This document shows positions 45,809 through 52,981 of a stretch of DNA of 64,000 nucleotides, piece by piece. A program made the position numbers and the translations under genes. Numbering within the stretch: position 1 is the first letter of the stretch; each line of letters begins with the position of its first letter. Source of the stretch: Novosphingobium sp. FKTRR1 (GTDB lineage Bacteria > Pseudomonadota > Alphaproteobacteria > Sphingomonadales > Sphingomonadaceae); contig NZ_JAIZDA010000009.1 in the NCBI RefSeq assembly GCF_020404405.1, positions 62,001-126,000 on the forward strand. Reading direction: 5' to 3'. The notes under the pieces are model-generated. The model ran no database searches. It saw only the letters and a program-made list of their open reading frames with translations, and was not told where the DNA came from.

Positions 45809-46249
45809 ATGATTATTCTTGGTATTTTTCTGTCGATTGCGGCGATCGGCTTCTTTTGCTGGTTGCTGTTCACGCTTGCGGTGTTCGCGCTGCCCTTTTT
45901 CATCGGCATGAGCGTTGCTGCATGGGCCTATCAATCCGGCGCCGGCTGGCTGGGCGCGGCATTCATCGGACTGCTTGCGGCAGGCTTGACGCTCGGCTTT
46001 GGACAGATTGGCCTAATGCTCGTGCGGCCCACTTGGGCGAGACTGCTGATTGCACTCGCCTTCGTCGCGCCTGCGGTTATAGCCGGATACCATGCTACCC
46101 ACGGCATCGTACAGCACACCATGCCCTCCGAAGCCTGGCAGCAAGTATTCTCGGTGATCGGCGCGTTCGTGGTGGGCTGCACGGCGTTCGTTCGAGTAGC
46201 AGGCATGGCAGGCACCAAGCCGTCGTCGGGGCATCTGGCAAGAACCTGA
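45809..46249 (+). CDS. Small polytopic membrane protein, unknown
   Basis: The 146-residue protein consists mostly of four hydrophobic helices (IILGIFLSIAAIGFFCWLL, TLAVFALPFFIG, GWLGAAFIGLLAAGL, LLIALAFVAPAVIAGYH). A GGGAGA site lies eight bases before the ATG. Such small membrane proteins recur in sphingomonad ICEs and could take part in entry exclusion or transfer, but that is only a guess from position. Confidence 0.6.
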   Translation: MIILGIFLSIAAIGFFCWLLFTLAVFALPFFIGMSVAAWAYQSGAGWLGAAFIGLLAAGLTLGFGQIGLMLVRPTWARLLIALAFVAPAVIAGYHATHGIVQHTMPSEAWQQVFSVIGAFVVGCTAFVRVAGMAGTKPSSGHLART

Positions 46250-46648
46250 AGCAGCCCAACCGATTTACCGGACGACCGATGAGGCGAAACTGTTGCCGTC
46301 TTGCTGGAAGAGAGTAGCAAAACGGGGCTGCGTCGTCGGATCACCCTGGCCCATGCTTGCCACGCGGCGCCACCGTCCGAACGACCAAGGGTTCCCCGAT
46401 TGACGCGGTATATGACCAACACGTGGCCCAGGGCGTTTCCTGTGCGTGCTGCGTTTGATAGCGCGCCAGCCTGTCTGGCGAGGGCGAGATCGCGGTGTTG
46501 GTGGGCCGCGCCGGTCTGAAGGGCGAAGGCGTATCGCCACGATTGTCCCGTAACAGTTCGCTCGCGCCCGCTCCAAACGGCCTCTGTCATGGGCTGATCT
46601 GGCCGAAGACCGGCTGCGCCTCGACCGCCTATGCCGCAACCGCGTTCC
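46250..46648. other. Non-coding stretch before the DUF736 leader
   Basis: I see no credible gene: several frames are open on both strands, but all have the basic, Arg-rich composition of shadow frames. It may hold decayed sequence. Confidence 0.4.
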
Positions 46649-46799
46649 GCCAACTTTCTTCCCCTGCCGGCCAGGGCCGTCATTCCTCGCGCGACAAGAA
46701 AGCTGGCTTCACGCCGTCCTGCGCTTCGCTGCGGCAGCAAGCTGTGCGGCGTCGGTCGTCTCCGGCCTCTCGATCGCCATCGAGGCCGCAATGGTGCGG
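46649..46799 (+). repeat. Duplicated structured leader, copy B (before DUF736 gene)
   Basis: Arms GCCAACTTTCTT (46649-46660) and AAGAAAGCTGGC (46696-46707) pair with one mismatch, followed by CCTGCGCTTCGCTGCGG and the 27-base block at 46773 shared with copy A. It ends about 29 bases before the DUF736 start codon. Confidence 0.65.
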
Positions 46800-46828
46800 G
46801 TTCGAAGACGAATGAACGGAGATTTCTC

Positions 46829-47155
46829 ATGGCTACCATCGGCACCTTCAAGAAGGCCGGCTCGAACGAGTTCACCGGCGACATCATCACCCTCAGCGTC
46901 CAGGCCAAGGGCGTGCGCATCATCCCCGACCTGCGCGCCACCGGCGAAAACGCCCCCAGCCACCGGGTCGTGGTCGGCCGCGCGGAAATCGGCGCAGCCT
47001 GGTCCAAGCGTTCGGGCGAGGGCCGCGACTATCTGGGCCTCAAGCTGGATGATCCGAGCTTCAATGCCCCGATCTACGCCAACCTCTTCGACGACGAAGA
47101 CGGCGAAGGTTACTCGCTGATCTGGTCCCGCCCCAATGGTCGCCGGGGCGATTGA
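46829..47155 (+). CDS. DUF736 family protein (copy 1)
   Basis: The 108-residue protein is a standard DUF736 member: MATIGTFKKAGSNEFTGDIITLSVQAKGVRI, then AEIGAAWSKRSGEGRDYLGLKLDDPSFNAPIYANL. DUF736 genes are near-constant companions of conjugative elements in alphaproteobacteria, and their function is unknown. A GGAGA site precedes the ATG, and a strong intrinsic terminator follows the stop. A second, more divergent copy lies at 51694 in the transfer operon. Confidence 0.88.
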   Translation: MATIGTFKKAGSNEFTGDIITLSVQAKGVRIIPDLRATGENAPSHRVVVGRAEIGAAWSKRSGEGRDYLGLKLDDPSFNAPIYANLFDDEDGEGYSLIWSRPNGRRGD

Positions 47156-47167
47156 GGCCCGCAGCCA

Positions 47168-47196
47168 GGCCCCGGCCGAAACGGCCGGGGCCTTTT
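47168..47196 (+). terminator. Rho-independent terminator of DUF736 copy 1
   Basis: GGCCCCGGCC and GGCCGGGGCC form a perfect 10-bp stem around a five-base loop, followed by TTTT, 12 bases past the stop. Confidence 0.9.
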
Positions 47197-47294
47197 GGCA
47201 TTCGAGCAACCGAATCAGTTCCGTCCGCCTCGCCACTAGTTCCCAGATCCAAAGGGTGAGTGGTGCACGATAGAGGTGGCATTCGCGCCAAGGG

Positions 47295-47309
47295 CGACTA
47301 ATATAGTCG
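47295..47309. promoter_or_regulatory. Palindromic operator before the XRE regulator
   Basis: CGACTA-ATA-TAGTCG is a perfect palindrome around a 3-base centre, 43 bases before the XRE start codon. Autoregulation by that protein is the simple reading. Confidence 0.55.
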
Positions 47310-47352
47310 TAGTTCTGGCGCGTTCATCCGCGGCGGTGGGAGGCGATCATGC

Positions 47353-47607
47353 ATGATCACCGCTCGCCAATCGCGGGCCGCACGCGCGTTGCTGGGATGG
47401 ACACAGGAGACGCTCGCTGACAAGGCCCAGGTCTCTCTGACCGCGCTCAAGCGCCTCGAATCCGAAAGCGGGCTCGAGGTGTACGAATCCACACGCGATC
47501 AGGTGCGCAGGGCGCTTGAATCCGCCGGTGTCGTTCTCTTGTCCACGGAGAAGGGCGAAGGTGTTCTGCGACTTCATCAACCAGGTGATCGATCAGCCAG
47601 GCCTTGA
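47353..47607 (+). CDS. XRE-type helix-turn-helix regulator
   Basis: The 84-residue protein is a single Cro/C1-type helix-turn-helix (ARALLGWTQETLADKAQVSLTALKRLESESG, residues about 9-40) with a short tail. Proteins of this size and sequence are common regulators of transfer genes in alphaproteobacterial elements. A perfect palindrome lies just upstream. It begins a group of small regulators (XRE, two DUF2285-type genes, AlpA-like) that lead to repA. Confidence 0.82.
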   Translation: MITARQSRAARALLGWTQETLADKAQVSLTALKRLESESGLEVYESTRDQVRRALESAGVVLLSTEKGEGVLRLHQPGDRSARP

Positions 47608-47721
47608 GGCTGGCTGTCACAGCTATCTTCGACCGGAAAAATTCTGCGGGCCGCTGTTCTGGATCAATGCTAGGGTCAATGGAAAGTCGCAAAAACACCT
47701 AGAACAACGTGGTGGCCGGTG

Positions 47722-47994
47722 ATGGACGAGTCTACACCGCAGTTTCTTGATCAACCGCCGCAGGGCCAGCAACTCACCTCTTACGATCGTGAGCACATGG
47801 TGCTGTATCTTCGGCTCCTGGACAGCCATAGGGACGGCGCCGACTGGCGTGAAGCCGCGCAGATCCTGTTCGGACTGGACGCCGCGATCGATCCGGTGAG
47901 AGCCCGCAAGGTTCATGACGCCCACCTGGCGCGCGCGCAATGGATGACCGAACACGGCTACCGCGAACTGCTGCGCAAGGGGCCAACCGACTGA
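47722..47994 (+). CDS. DUF2285 domain protein, short form
   Basis: The 90-residue protein (LTSYDREHMVLYLRLLDSHRDGADWREAAQILFGLD, then RKVHDAHLARAQWMTEHGYRELLRKGP) is a DUF2285-type domain, a small helical DNA-binding-like unit frequent in conjugative elements. A GTG one codon upstream could also start translation. It is followed 111 bases later by the two-frame relative at 48106. Confidence 0.75.
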   Translation: MDESTPQFLDQPPQGQQLTSYDREHMVLYLRLLDSHRDGADWREAAQILFGLDAAIDPVRARKVHDAHLARAQWMTEHGYRELLRKGPTD

Positions 47995-48105
47995 CAGGTG
48001 ATGCCGCTGCGGCATCGCCTGTTGCCGAGATGGGGACTTCCGGCGCCCGTCACAGAAAGGAATCATCGCCCTCCCGTAATCGTCTGAGGCCGGGGGAGAA
48101 TCGAG

Positions 48106-48862
48106 ATGATGCCGGATGCTTCTCAATGGCGTTCCGCTGCACGCTACGAACCCGTCGAACGCATGAGCGCCTCGGGCCTTGCGTGGGAATGGCTTCGACG
48201 AAACGAGGCCTATAACCGCGATTTCGACGAATTGTCGGCGAAAGATGCCGACATCCCCATGCTGACGGACGCGATCCGTCAGCGCTGGAGGTTACGATTT
48301 CGCGGTCGACCCAGCACTCGATCAGGCCGCTACCACCGTTTTCTGGATGCCCAAAGACGACACCAGCATCGTTGTGGTTGCCGACGCTCCTTCTGAGTTG
48401 GCCTCCTATTCTGGCGGGAGCATGCTGCCTGAGGCGATCACCGGAAGCGATGGCAGCATCACTCTCCCGCTAGCCAACGGCGAGCATATCCAGATTCAGC
48501 TTCTGACCTCCGGGGCCGGCCAGGCGGTGGCCTTGATTCCACTGGATATCGACGGATTTGGTAGGCTGGAGGCCGCCCATCGCCTCCTGGCGGCGCTTCA
48601 CGGGCGGACCATTCCTCCTGATACCCGGTTGACCCGACAGCAACGGATGCGATCGCGCCGAATGTTGCAGGCTTTCGACGGGGCACGCAGTGGCGCCACC
48701 CAACAAGAGATCGCTCGAACTCTGTTCCGCATTGGCCCTGTAAGCCGGGACGAATGGCAGGCATCTGCCTCGCGGCACGCGGTTATGGCACTGCTGCGTG
48801 ATGCCCGTGCGATGGTTGCGGGCGGATATCGCAACCTCTTGCGGCACCGTCGGCGGTCCTGA
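48106..48862 (+). pseudogene. DUF6499/DUF2285 gene split by a +1 frameshift
   Basis: The first frame codes for the expected N-terminal part (SGLAWEWLRRNEAYNRDF, then RQRW at 48277-48288). The expected continuation GYDFAVDPALDQAATTVFW begins in the next frame at 48290, so base 48289 (A) looks inserted. The C-terminal part ends at 48862 with the DUF2285 domain (LEAAHRLLAALHGR, QIARTLFRIGPVSRDEWQASASRHAV). No slippery heptamer is apparent at the junction. It may be a true inactivation or a sequencing error. Confidence 0.8.
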
Positions 48863-49000
48863 CCCATACCTTGGCAACCGGTGTGGGTATTTAACTGGTG
48901 CCAAAATCCCGCTGCAACTCGCCGATTTCGCTTCGCCATTGTGGCCGTCGCCCGCCGTCGATCTCCGACGGCACCAACGAAGCCTACGAAAGGCCGACTT

Positions 49001-49282
49001 ATGCGACCCGACCTCGCCATTCTGCCGCCACGCTACCTGCGCACCAAGGAAGCAGCGGCTTTTCTCAGCCTTTCGCCGCGAACGCTCGAAAAGCACCGGA
49101 CTTACGGCACCGGCCCCGCCTACAAGAAGCTCGGTGGCCGGGTGGTCTACTCGGTCGACGATTTGCAGCATTGGGCCGAGCGCGGTGCCGTCACCTCGAC
49201 GTCCGACCCCCGCGGCACCGTGCTGCCAGCGAAGTGGCATCCGGACGACGTCGTTTCCATGGCCGGGCGCCTGGCGCGCTGA
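49001..49282 (+). CDS. AlpA-like helix-turn-helix protein
   Basis: The 93-residue protein has the MerR/excisionase-like helix-turn-helix pattern: YLRTKEAAAFLSLSPRTLEKHRTYGTGPAYKKLGGRVVYSVDDLQHWAE. AlpA-like proteins of elements act as transcription factors or excisionases; which one applies is not clear. It lies 18 bases before repA in the same direction, so the two are likely co-transcribed, which points to control of replication or excision. Confidence 0.83.
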   Translation: MRPDLAILPPRYLRTKEAAAFLSLSPRTLEKHRTYGTGPAYKKLGGRVVYSVDDLQHWAERGAVTSTSDPRGTVLPAKWHPDDVVSMAGRLAR

Positions 49283-49300
49283 CCCGCGACGGATTTGCCG

Positions 49301-50446
49301 ATGGCACCCCGCCTTCAATCCCTCCCGGAGCGCGGACAACTCGATCTGTTCCGCACGATCCCCGGCGACGTCGCCCCCCGAGACGCGCAGGACCTCATGG
49401 CCTATCCATTCTTCTCTCTATCCAAGACCCACCGCATCACTCCAATCGACTTTGCCGCTGGCAATGTCTCGATCCGGGTCGAGGCCGTGCCAGATCATGG
49501 CATGGCCACCATTTGGGATGCGGACATCCTGATCTGGGCCGCCAGCCAGATCGTCGAGGCGCGCGACGCCGGCTTTCGAACGTCCCGGCTGATCGTCGCC
49601 ACGCCCTATGAGGTGCTCAAGTTCATCGGACGCGGCACGTCCATGCGCGACTATCAACGCCTGAAAGCGGCGTTGGACCGGCTGCAATCGACTACCGTGG
49701 CCACTTCCATCCGCCAGCATGCCGAAGGACGGCGACACCGATTTTCATGGATCAATGAATGGAAGGAACGTCGGGACAGCAATGGCCGCCCCGACGGCAT
49801 CGAACTGATCCTGTCCGACTGGTTCTATCAAGCCGTGCTCGATGACGCTCTCGTGCTGACCATCGACCGGTCCTATTTCGATCTCACCGGCGGCCTTGAT
49901 CGCTGGCTCTATCGCCTGGTCCGCAAGCATGGCGGCAAGCAGCGTCATGGCTGGCGGTTCGACTTTCGCCATCTTCACTTGAAGTCCGGCAGCCTGTCGC
50001 CCTTCAAGCGGTTTGCTTTTGAGCTGCGGGACATCGTCCGGCGCCAGCCGCTCCCAGGCTATGTCCTGTTCCTCGAAGTGGAGGCTCGTGGCCGAACACT
50101 GCTCGCGTTCAAGCCGTCGGCGCCTTGTGGAAACCCTGTGGATGGCGTCGTGCCATCGGGAACCAGACGGCCCGTGCCATCAGGAACCTCGGCCTCGTGC
50201 CATCGGGAACCAAAACAGGGGCTAACTCTCGACAGGGAAAGCCGAAATCGCGTCCGTAACTTAGACTCTAACCAAGAATCTAACTTTGAAGAACGCGCGC
50301 GCGAGGTGCGCGGCCTCATCGACACAGTCCGCAACGGCCTCACGGTCAATGCGCGGCAGCGGCGATCTCATCTCCACAACGAGCGGGAATTTGCCCGCAC
50401 ATCCGAGCTTCCCTTCAAGTCGCCGCCGGATGAGCAGCCATGCTGA
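49301..50446 (+). CDS. repA: Replication initiator protein A (RepA)
   Basis: The 381-residue protein matches plasmid replication initiator A (PF10134 type): GQLDLFRTIPGDVAPRDAQDLMAYPFFSLSKTHRI, then ATPYEVLKFIGRGTSMRDYQRLKAALDRLQSTTV, and IDRSYFDLTGGLDRWLYRLVRKH. The reading frame contains three direct repeats that yield the protein string VPSGT twice plus a shifted third, which are iteron candidates. It suggests autonomous replication of the excised element. No parA follows, although it often does in related elements. Confidence 0.88.
   Translation: MAPRLQSLPERGQLDLFRTIPGDVAPRDAQDLMAYPFFSLSKTHRITPIDFAAGNVSIRVEAVPDHGMATIWDADILIWAASQIVEARDAGFRTSRLIVATPYEVLKFIGRGTSMRDYQRLKAALDRLQSTTVATSIRQHAEGRRHRFSWINEWKERRDSNGRPDGIELILSDWFYQAVLDDALVLTIDRSYFDLTGGLDRWLYRLVRKHGGKQRHGWRFDFRHLHLKSGSLSPFKRFAFELRDIVRRQPLPGYVLFLEVEARGRTLLAFKPSAPCGNPVDGVVPSGTRRPVPSGTSASCHREPKQGLTLDRESRNRVRNLDSNQESNFEERAREVRGLIDTVRNGLTVNARQRRSHLHNEREFARTSELPFKSPPDEQPC
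50149..50211 (+). repeat. Three iterons inside repA
   Basis: CGTGCCATCGGGAACC starts at 50149 and again at 50196, with CGTGCCATCAGGAACC at 50173. The 16-bp repeats are spaced 24 and 23 bases from start to start. Because repeat phase is not a multiple of three for the second step, the DNA, not the protein, appears to be conserved. They are probable RepA binding sites, hence part of an origin. Confidence 0.72.
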
Positions 50447-50549
50447 CCCCGCACCACAAACCTGCGCGAACGCAGCGAACCTGCACCCGCTCGATCGGCA
50501 GTTTGCGCGCTGCTGACCGCGCCTCTGCAAACTTCCTTGGAGATCCATC

Positions 50550-51071
50550 ATGAACAGCGCCACGACCTCCGGCGCGCATCGCTGCCCCGCGCCGCTCACG
50601 CCCGCTGCCGATGCCCTGACCCACGTCGAACTGACGCATATCGAGAAGCGGATCGAGAACTGGATCAGGTTCGGCCGCCATGTACACGAACAGATCCTCG
50701 ATCGACGACGGCGCGTGCTTAGTTATCGACCGGGCAGCGTTTTCGGCTTCGTCCGTTGGGCCGCAAACGACTTCGGCACCGTCGCCTCCCGGATCGACAT
50801 CGTTCGTACCGTGGCGCCAGCTGAAGCCTATCAGACGCTGGCTTTCATCCGACCCGGCGGCGAGATCCTACTGACGGCCGATGGCTGGCCCAAGGTTTGC
50901 CAGGTGCTCCGCCTGATCGATGACGTGGAGGCCGTCGGACTCGATGCCTGCGACGTAGCCCCCGATCACTGGCGCCATGTCGCGAACCGGATGAGCGTCG
51001 GTCAGGCTCCCCGTGCATACACGCCAGAGCGTCATCAGGCATGGCTCAAGCGCCGGGAGATCGAGGGATGA
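50550..51071 (+). CDS. DUF2840 domain protein
   Basis: The 173-residue protein has the DUF2840 pattern: THVELTHIEKRIENWIRFGRHVHEQILDRRRRVLSYRPGSVFGFVRWAANDFGTVASRIDIVR, then ILLTADGWPKVCQVLRLIDDVEAVGLDACDVAPDHWRHVANR. The function is unknown, but it regularly precedes the TraF-type protease in alpha- and gammaproteobacterial elements. Its stop overlaps the traF start (ATGA), so translation is coupled. Confidence 0.87.
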   Translation: MNSATTSGAHRCPAPLTPAADALTHVELTHIEKRIENWIRFGRHVHEQILDRRRRVLSYRPGSVFGFVRWAANDFGTVASRIDIVRTVAPAEAYQTLAFIRPGGEILLTADGWPKVCQVLRLIDDVEAVGLDACDVAPDHWRHVANRMSVGQAPRAYTPERHQAWLKRREIEG

Positions 51072-51625
51072 CCCGCTTCGGCTACGTCATGACGACGTAT
51101 TTCTCCGTCCTTGGCATGGGCCTCGCTTCATTCCTGCCTTTGCCGCTCCGGCTGGTCTGGAATGCATCGGCCAGCGTTCCCATCGGTCTCTATGGGCTTG
51201 AACCGCCGCGCAATCTTAGCGTCGGCGATCTGGTCGCCGTGACACCGCAGCGGCCGCTGGCCGATTTCATGGTGGAGCGCGGTTACCTCGGTAGGGGCGT
51301 GCCGCTGATGAAGCATGTGGCCGCACTGCCGGGACAGACTGTTTGCCGGCTGAGGAGCACCATCACTGTCGATGGCATGGCCCTTGGCGAGGCGCTCGCC
51401 CATGACCGCAAAGGACGCGATCTGCCGGTCTGGCAGGGGTGCCATTCCATCGCGGCTGGCACCGTCTTCCTGATGAACGCCGCTGTTCCCGACAGTCTCG
51501 ACGGTCGCTATTTCGGCCCGATCTCCGCTCGCACGATCATAGGTCGAGCCACGCCGATCTACACCGACGAAGCGGCGAACGGCCAATTCGTCTGGCGCGC
51601 AAACGACCAGCTGGCGGCGCGCTGA
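51068..51625 (+). CDS. traF: TraF-type S26 signal peptidase (pilin processing)
   Basis: The 185-residue protein is a one-helix membrane protease of family S26. The catalytic Ser lies in NASASVPIGLYGL (near residue 37) and the Lys in LMKHVAALPGQTVC (near 82), followed by HSIAAGTVFLMN and RYFGPISARTIIGRA. In IncP plasmids TraF cyclises the TrbC pilin, and the matching trbC is encoded here at 60642. It is coupled to the DUF2840 gene. Confidence 0.9.
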   Translation: MTRFGYVMTTYFSVLGMGLASFLPLPLRLVWNASASVPIGLYGLEPPRNLSVGDLVAVTPQRPLADFMVERGYLGRGVPLMKHVAALPGQTVCRLRSTITVDGMALGEALAHDRKGRDLPVWQGCHSIAAGTVFLMNAAVPDSLDGRYFGPISARTIIGRATPIYTDEAANGQFVWRANDQLAAR

Positions 51626-51693
51626 CCACGCCCCTTCGGCCCCGTCATCGCTCACCAAACAGCATCTCAACCGGCAACGCGAGGAGACCTACA

Positions 51694-52041
51694 ATGCCAC
51701 AGATCGGCACCTTCACTGAAACGGCGGACGGCTTTGTCGGACGTATCCATACTTTCTCGCATTGCCAGGAAGTCGGCATCCTGCCCGCCGAGCCGTCTGA
51801 TGCTGAAAATGCGCCGGACTTTCGCATTCATATACGTCTTGACGACGGCATCGAGGTCGGACCCGTGATTGGCGCGGGCTGGAAACGTGCCGGCGAGCGT
51901 GCCGGCATCTTCATCGCGCTGATCATCGACGATCCCGCTCTGCCGCAGCCCATTCGCGCCAATCTGTTCCGCGCCGGCGCCGACGGTGCGTCCTGGACAC
52001 TGCACTGGAATCGCATTTCCAGGCGCGATGCGCGGGATTGA
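51694..52041 (+). CDS. DUF736 family protein (copy 2, transfer operon)
   Basis: The 115-residue protein shares the DUF736 pattern (MPQIGTFTETADGFVGRIHTFSHCQEVGILPAE, AGIFIALIIDDPALPQPIRANLFR) but is clearly different from copy 1 at 46829. AGGAGA lies seven bases before the ATG. Its position between traF and the lytic transglycosylase is typical for this gene family. Its function is unknown; it may act in DNA transfer or regulation. Confidence 0.87.
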   Translation: MPQIGTFTETADGFVGRIHTFSHCQEVGILPAEPSDAENAPDFRIHIRLDDGIEVGPVIGAGWKRAGERAGIFIALIIDDPALPQPIRANLFRAGADGASWTLHWNRISRRDARD

Positions 52042-52045
52042 TGCC

Positions 52046-52750
52046 ATGCACCGCTCTGCACTCCTTTTCCTTTCCGGCCTGACTTGCGCCTGCTCCCTGC
52101 CGACGGCCGCGCTCGCGCAATCGGCTGCGACCGAACGCGCGATGCCAGGAGTTCCGTTCAGCGAATTCATCACCGAGGCGGCGTCACGCTTTGCGCTTCC
52201 TCCAGCCTGGCTGCACGCCATCATGCATGCCGAAAGTCGCGGAAAGTCCCGCGCCATTTCGCCAATGGGGGCGATGGGCCTGATGCAGATCATGCCCGTG
52301 ACATGGGACTATTTGCGCGCACGGCATCGCCTTGGACCAGACGCTTTCGATCCGCACGACAACATCATCGCAGGCGCTGGATACATCCGTGAGCTGTATG
52401 ATCGCTACGGCTCGCCTGGCTGGATAGCAGCCTACAATGCCGGCCCCGGGCGCTATGAAGCTTCGCTCAGGGGGCGACCTTTGCCCGCCGAAACTCGCGC
52501 CTATGTCGCTGTGGTCGCACCCGCGATCGGGCAGAATCGCGTTGCAAGCACTCCGACAATTGCGATGGTCGATCGCTTCGCTTGGACACGTTCGCCGATC
52601 TTCGTCGGGCGCCGTGACGTCTCCGGTGCGCTGACGGCAGAGCCAGCTGACGCGCAAGGTATCGAGCCTCTGCAACGTGCCGACACCGCTCCAGCCAAGC
52701 AAACCCACGGCCTCTTCGTTGCGCGGACTGCAGGGGCAGGACCTCAATGA
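52046..52750 (+). CDS. Lytic transglycosylase of the transfer apparatus
   Basis: The 234-residue protein has a signal peptide (about residues 1-24) and an SLT-type domain: AIMHAESRGKSRAISPMGAMGLMQIMPVTW with catalytic Glu near residue 49, then FDPHDNIIAGAGYIRELYDRYG and AAYNAGPGRYEA. It opens peptidoglycan for the mating channel, as VirB1/TrbN do. The start is five bases after the stop of the DUF736 gene; two earlier in-frame ATGs lie inside that gene. Confidence 0.9.
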   Translation: MHRSALLFLSGLTCACSLPTAALAQSAATERAMPGVPFSEFITEAASRFALPPAWLHAIMHAESRGKSRAISPMGAMGLMQIMPVTWDYLRARHRLGPDAFDPHDNIIAGAGYIRELYDRYGSPGWIAAYNAGPGRYEASLRGRPLPAETRAYVAVVAPAIGQNRVASTPTIAMVDRFAWTRSPIFVGRRDVSGALTAEPADAQGIEPLQRADTAPAKQTHGLFVARTAGAGPQ

Positions 52751-52826
52751 TCGACACCTCACCCAATCGCATTCTCTCGAAGGATAGCGGGAGATGGGGG
52801 GAGACTGCGCCCACAACCGAGGGAGG

Positions 52827-52855
52827 GCAGGATAAAAGGGTGCACGTTGCGCCCC
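52827..52855 (-). other. Origin of transfer with IncP-type nic core
   Basis: On the minus strand the sequence TATCCTG-C (52834 to 52827) matches the IncP-alpha (RK2) nic core, cut between G and C. Five prime of it on that strand lies the hairpin GGGCGCA-ACG-TGCACCC, four bases away. RK2 has the same arrangement of inverted repeat then nic. It lies between the transglycosylase and the relaxase genes, in a 231-base space without a credible gene. Confidence 0.75.
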
Positions 52856-52981
52856 GGTCGGTTGGTTGCTTTTTCGAGGTTTTTGTGGCCCTTGCACACC
52901 TTGTGCCGGGTATTGGCAAGGTGCCGAACCTACCTAACAGTCTGTTTATCCATCGCTTTTTGCACATTGTTCGGTGCACCG

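Noticed and set aside
45931..47007. Long minus-strand frame across DUF736 copy 1 and its leader
   Set aside because: It is a shadow of the DUF736 gene and of non-coding DNA; Arg- and Pro-rich with no family pattern.
48863..48887. CCCATACC/GGTGTGGG hairpin after the frameshifted DUF2285 gene
   Set aside because: The stem is short, with one G-T pair and no U run; too weak to call a terminator.
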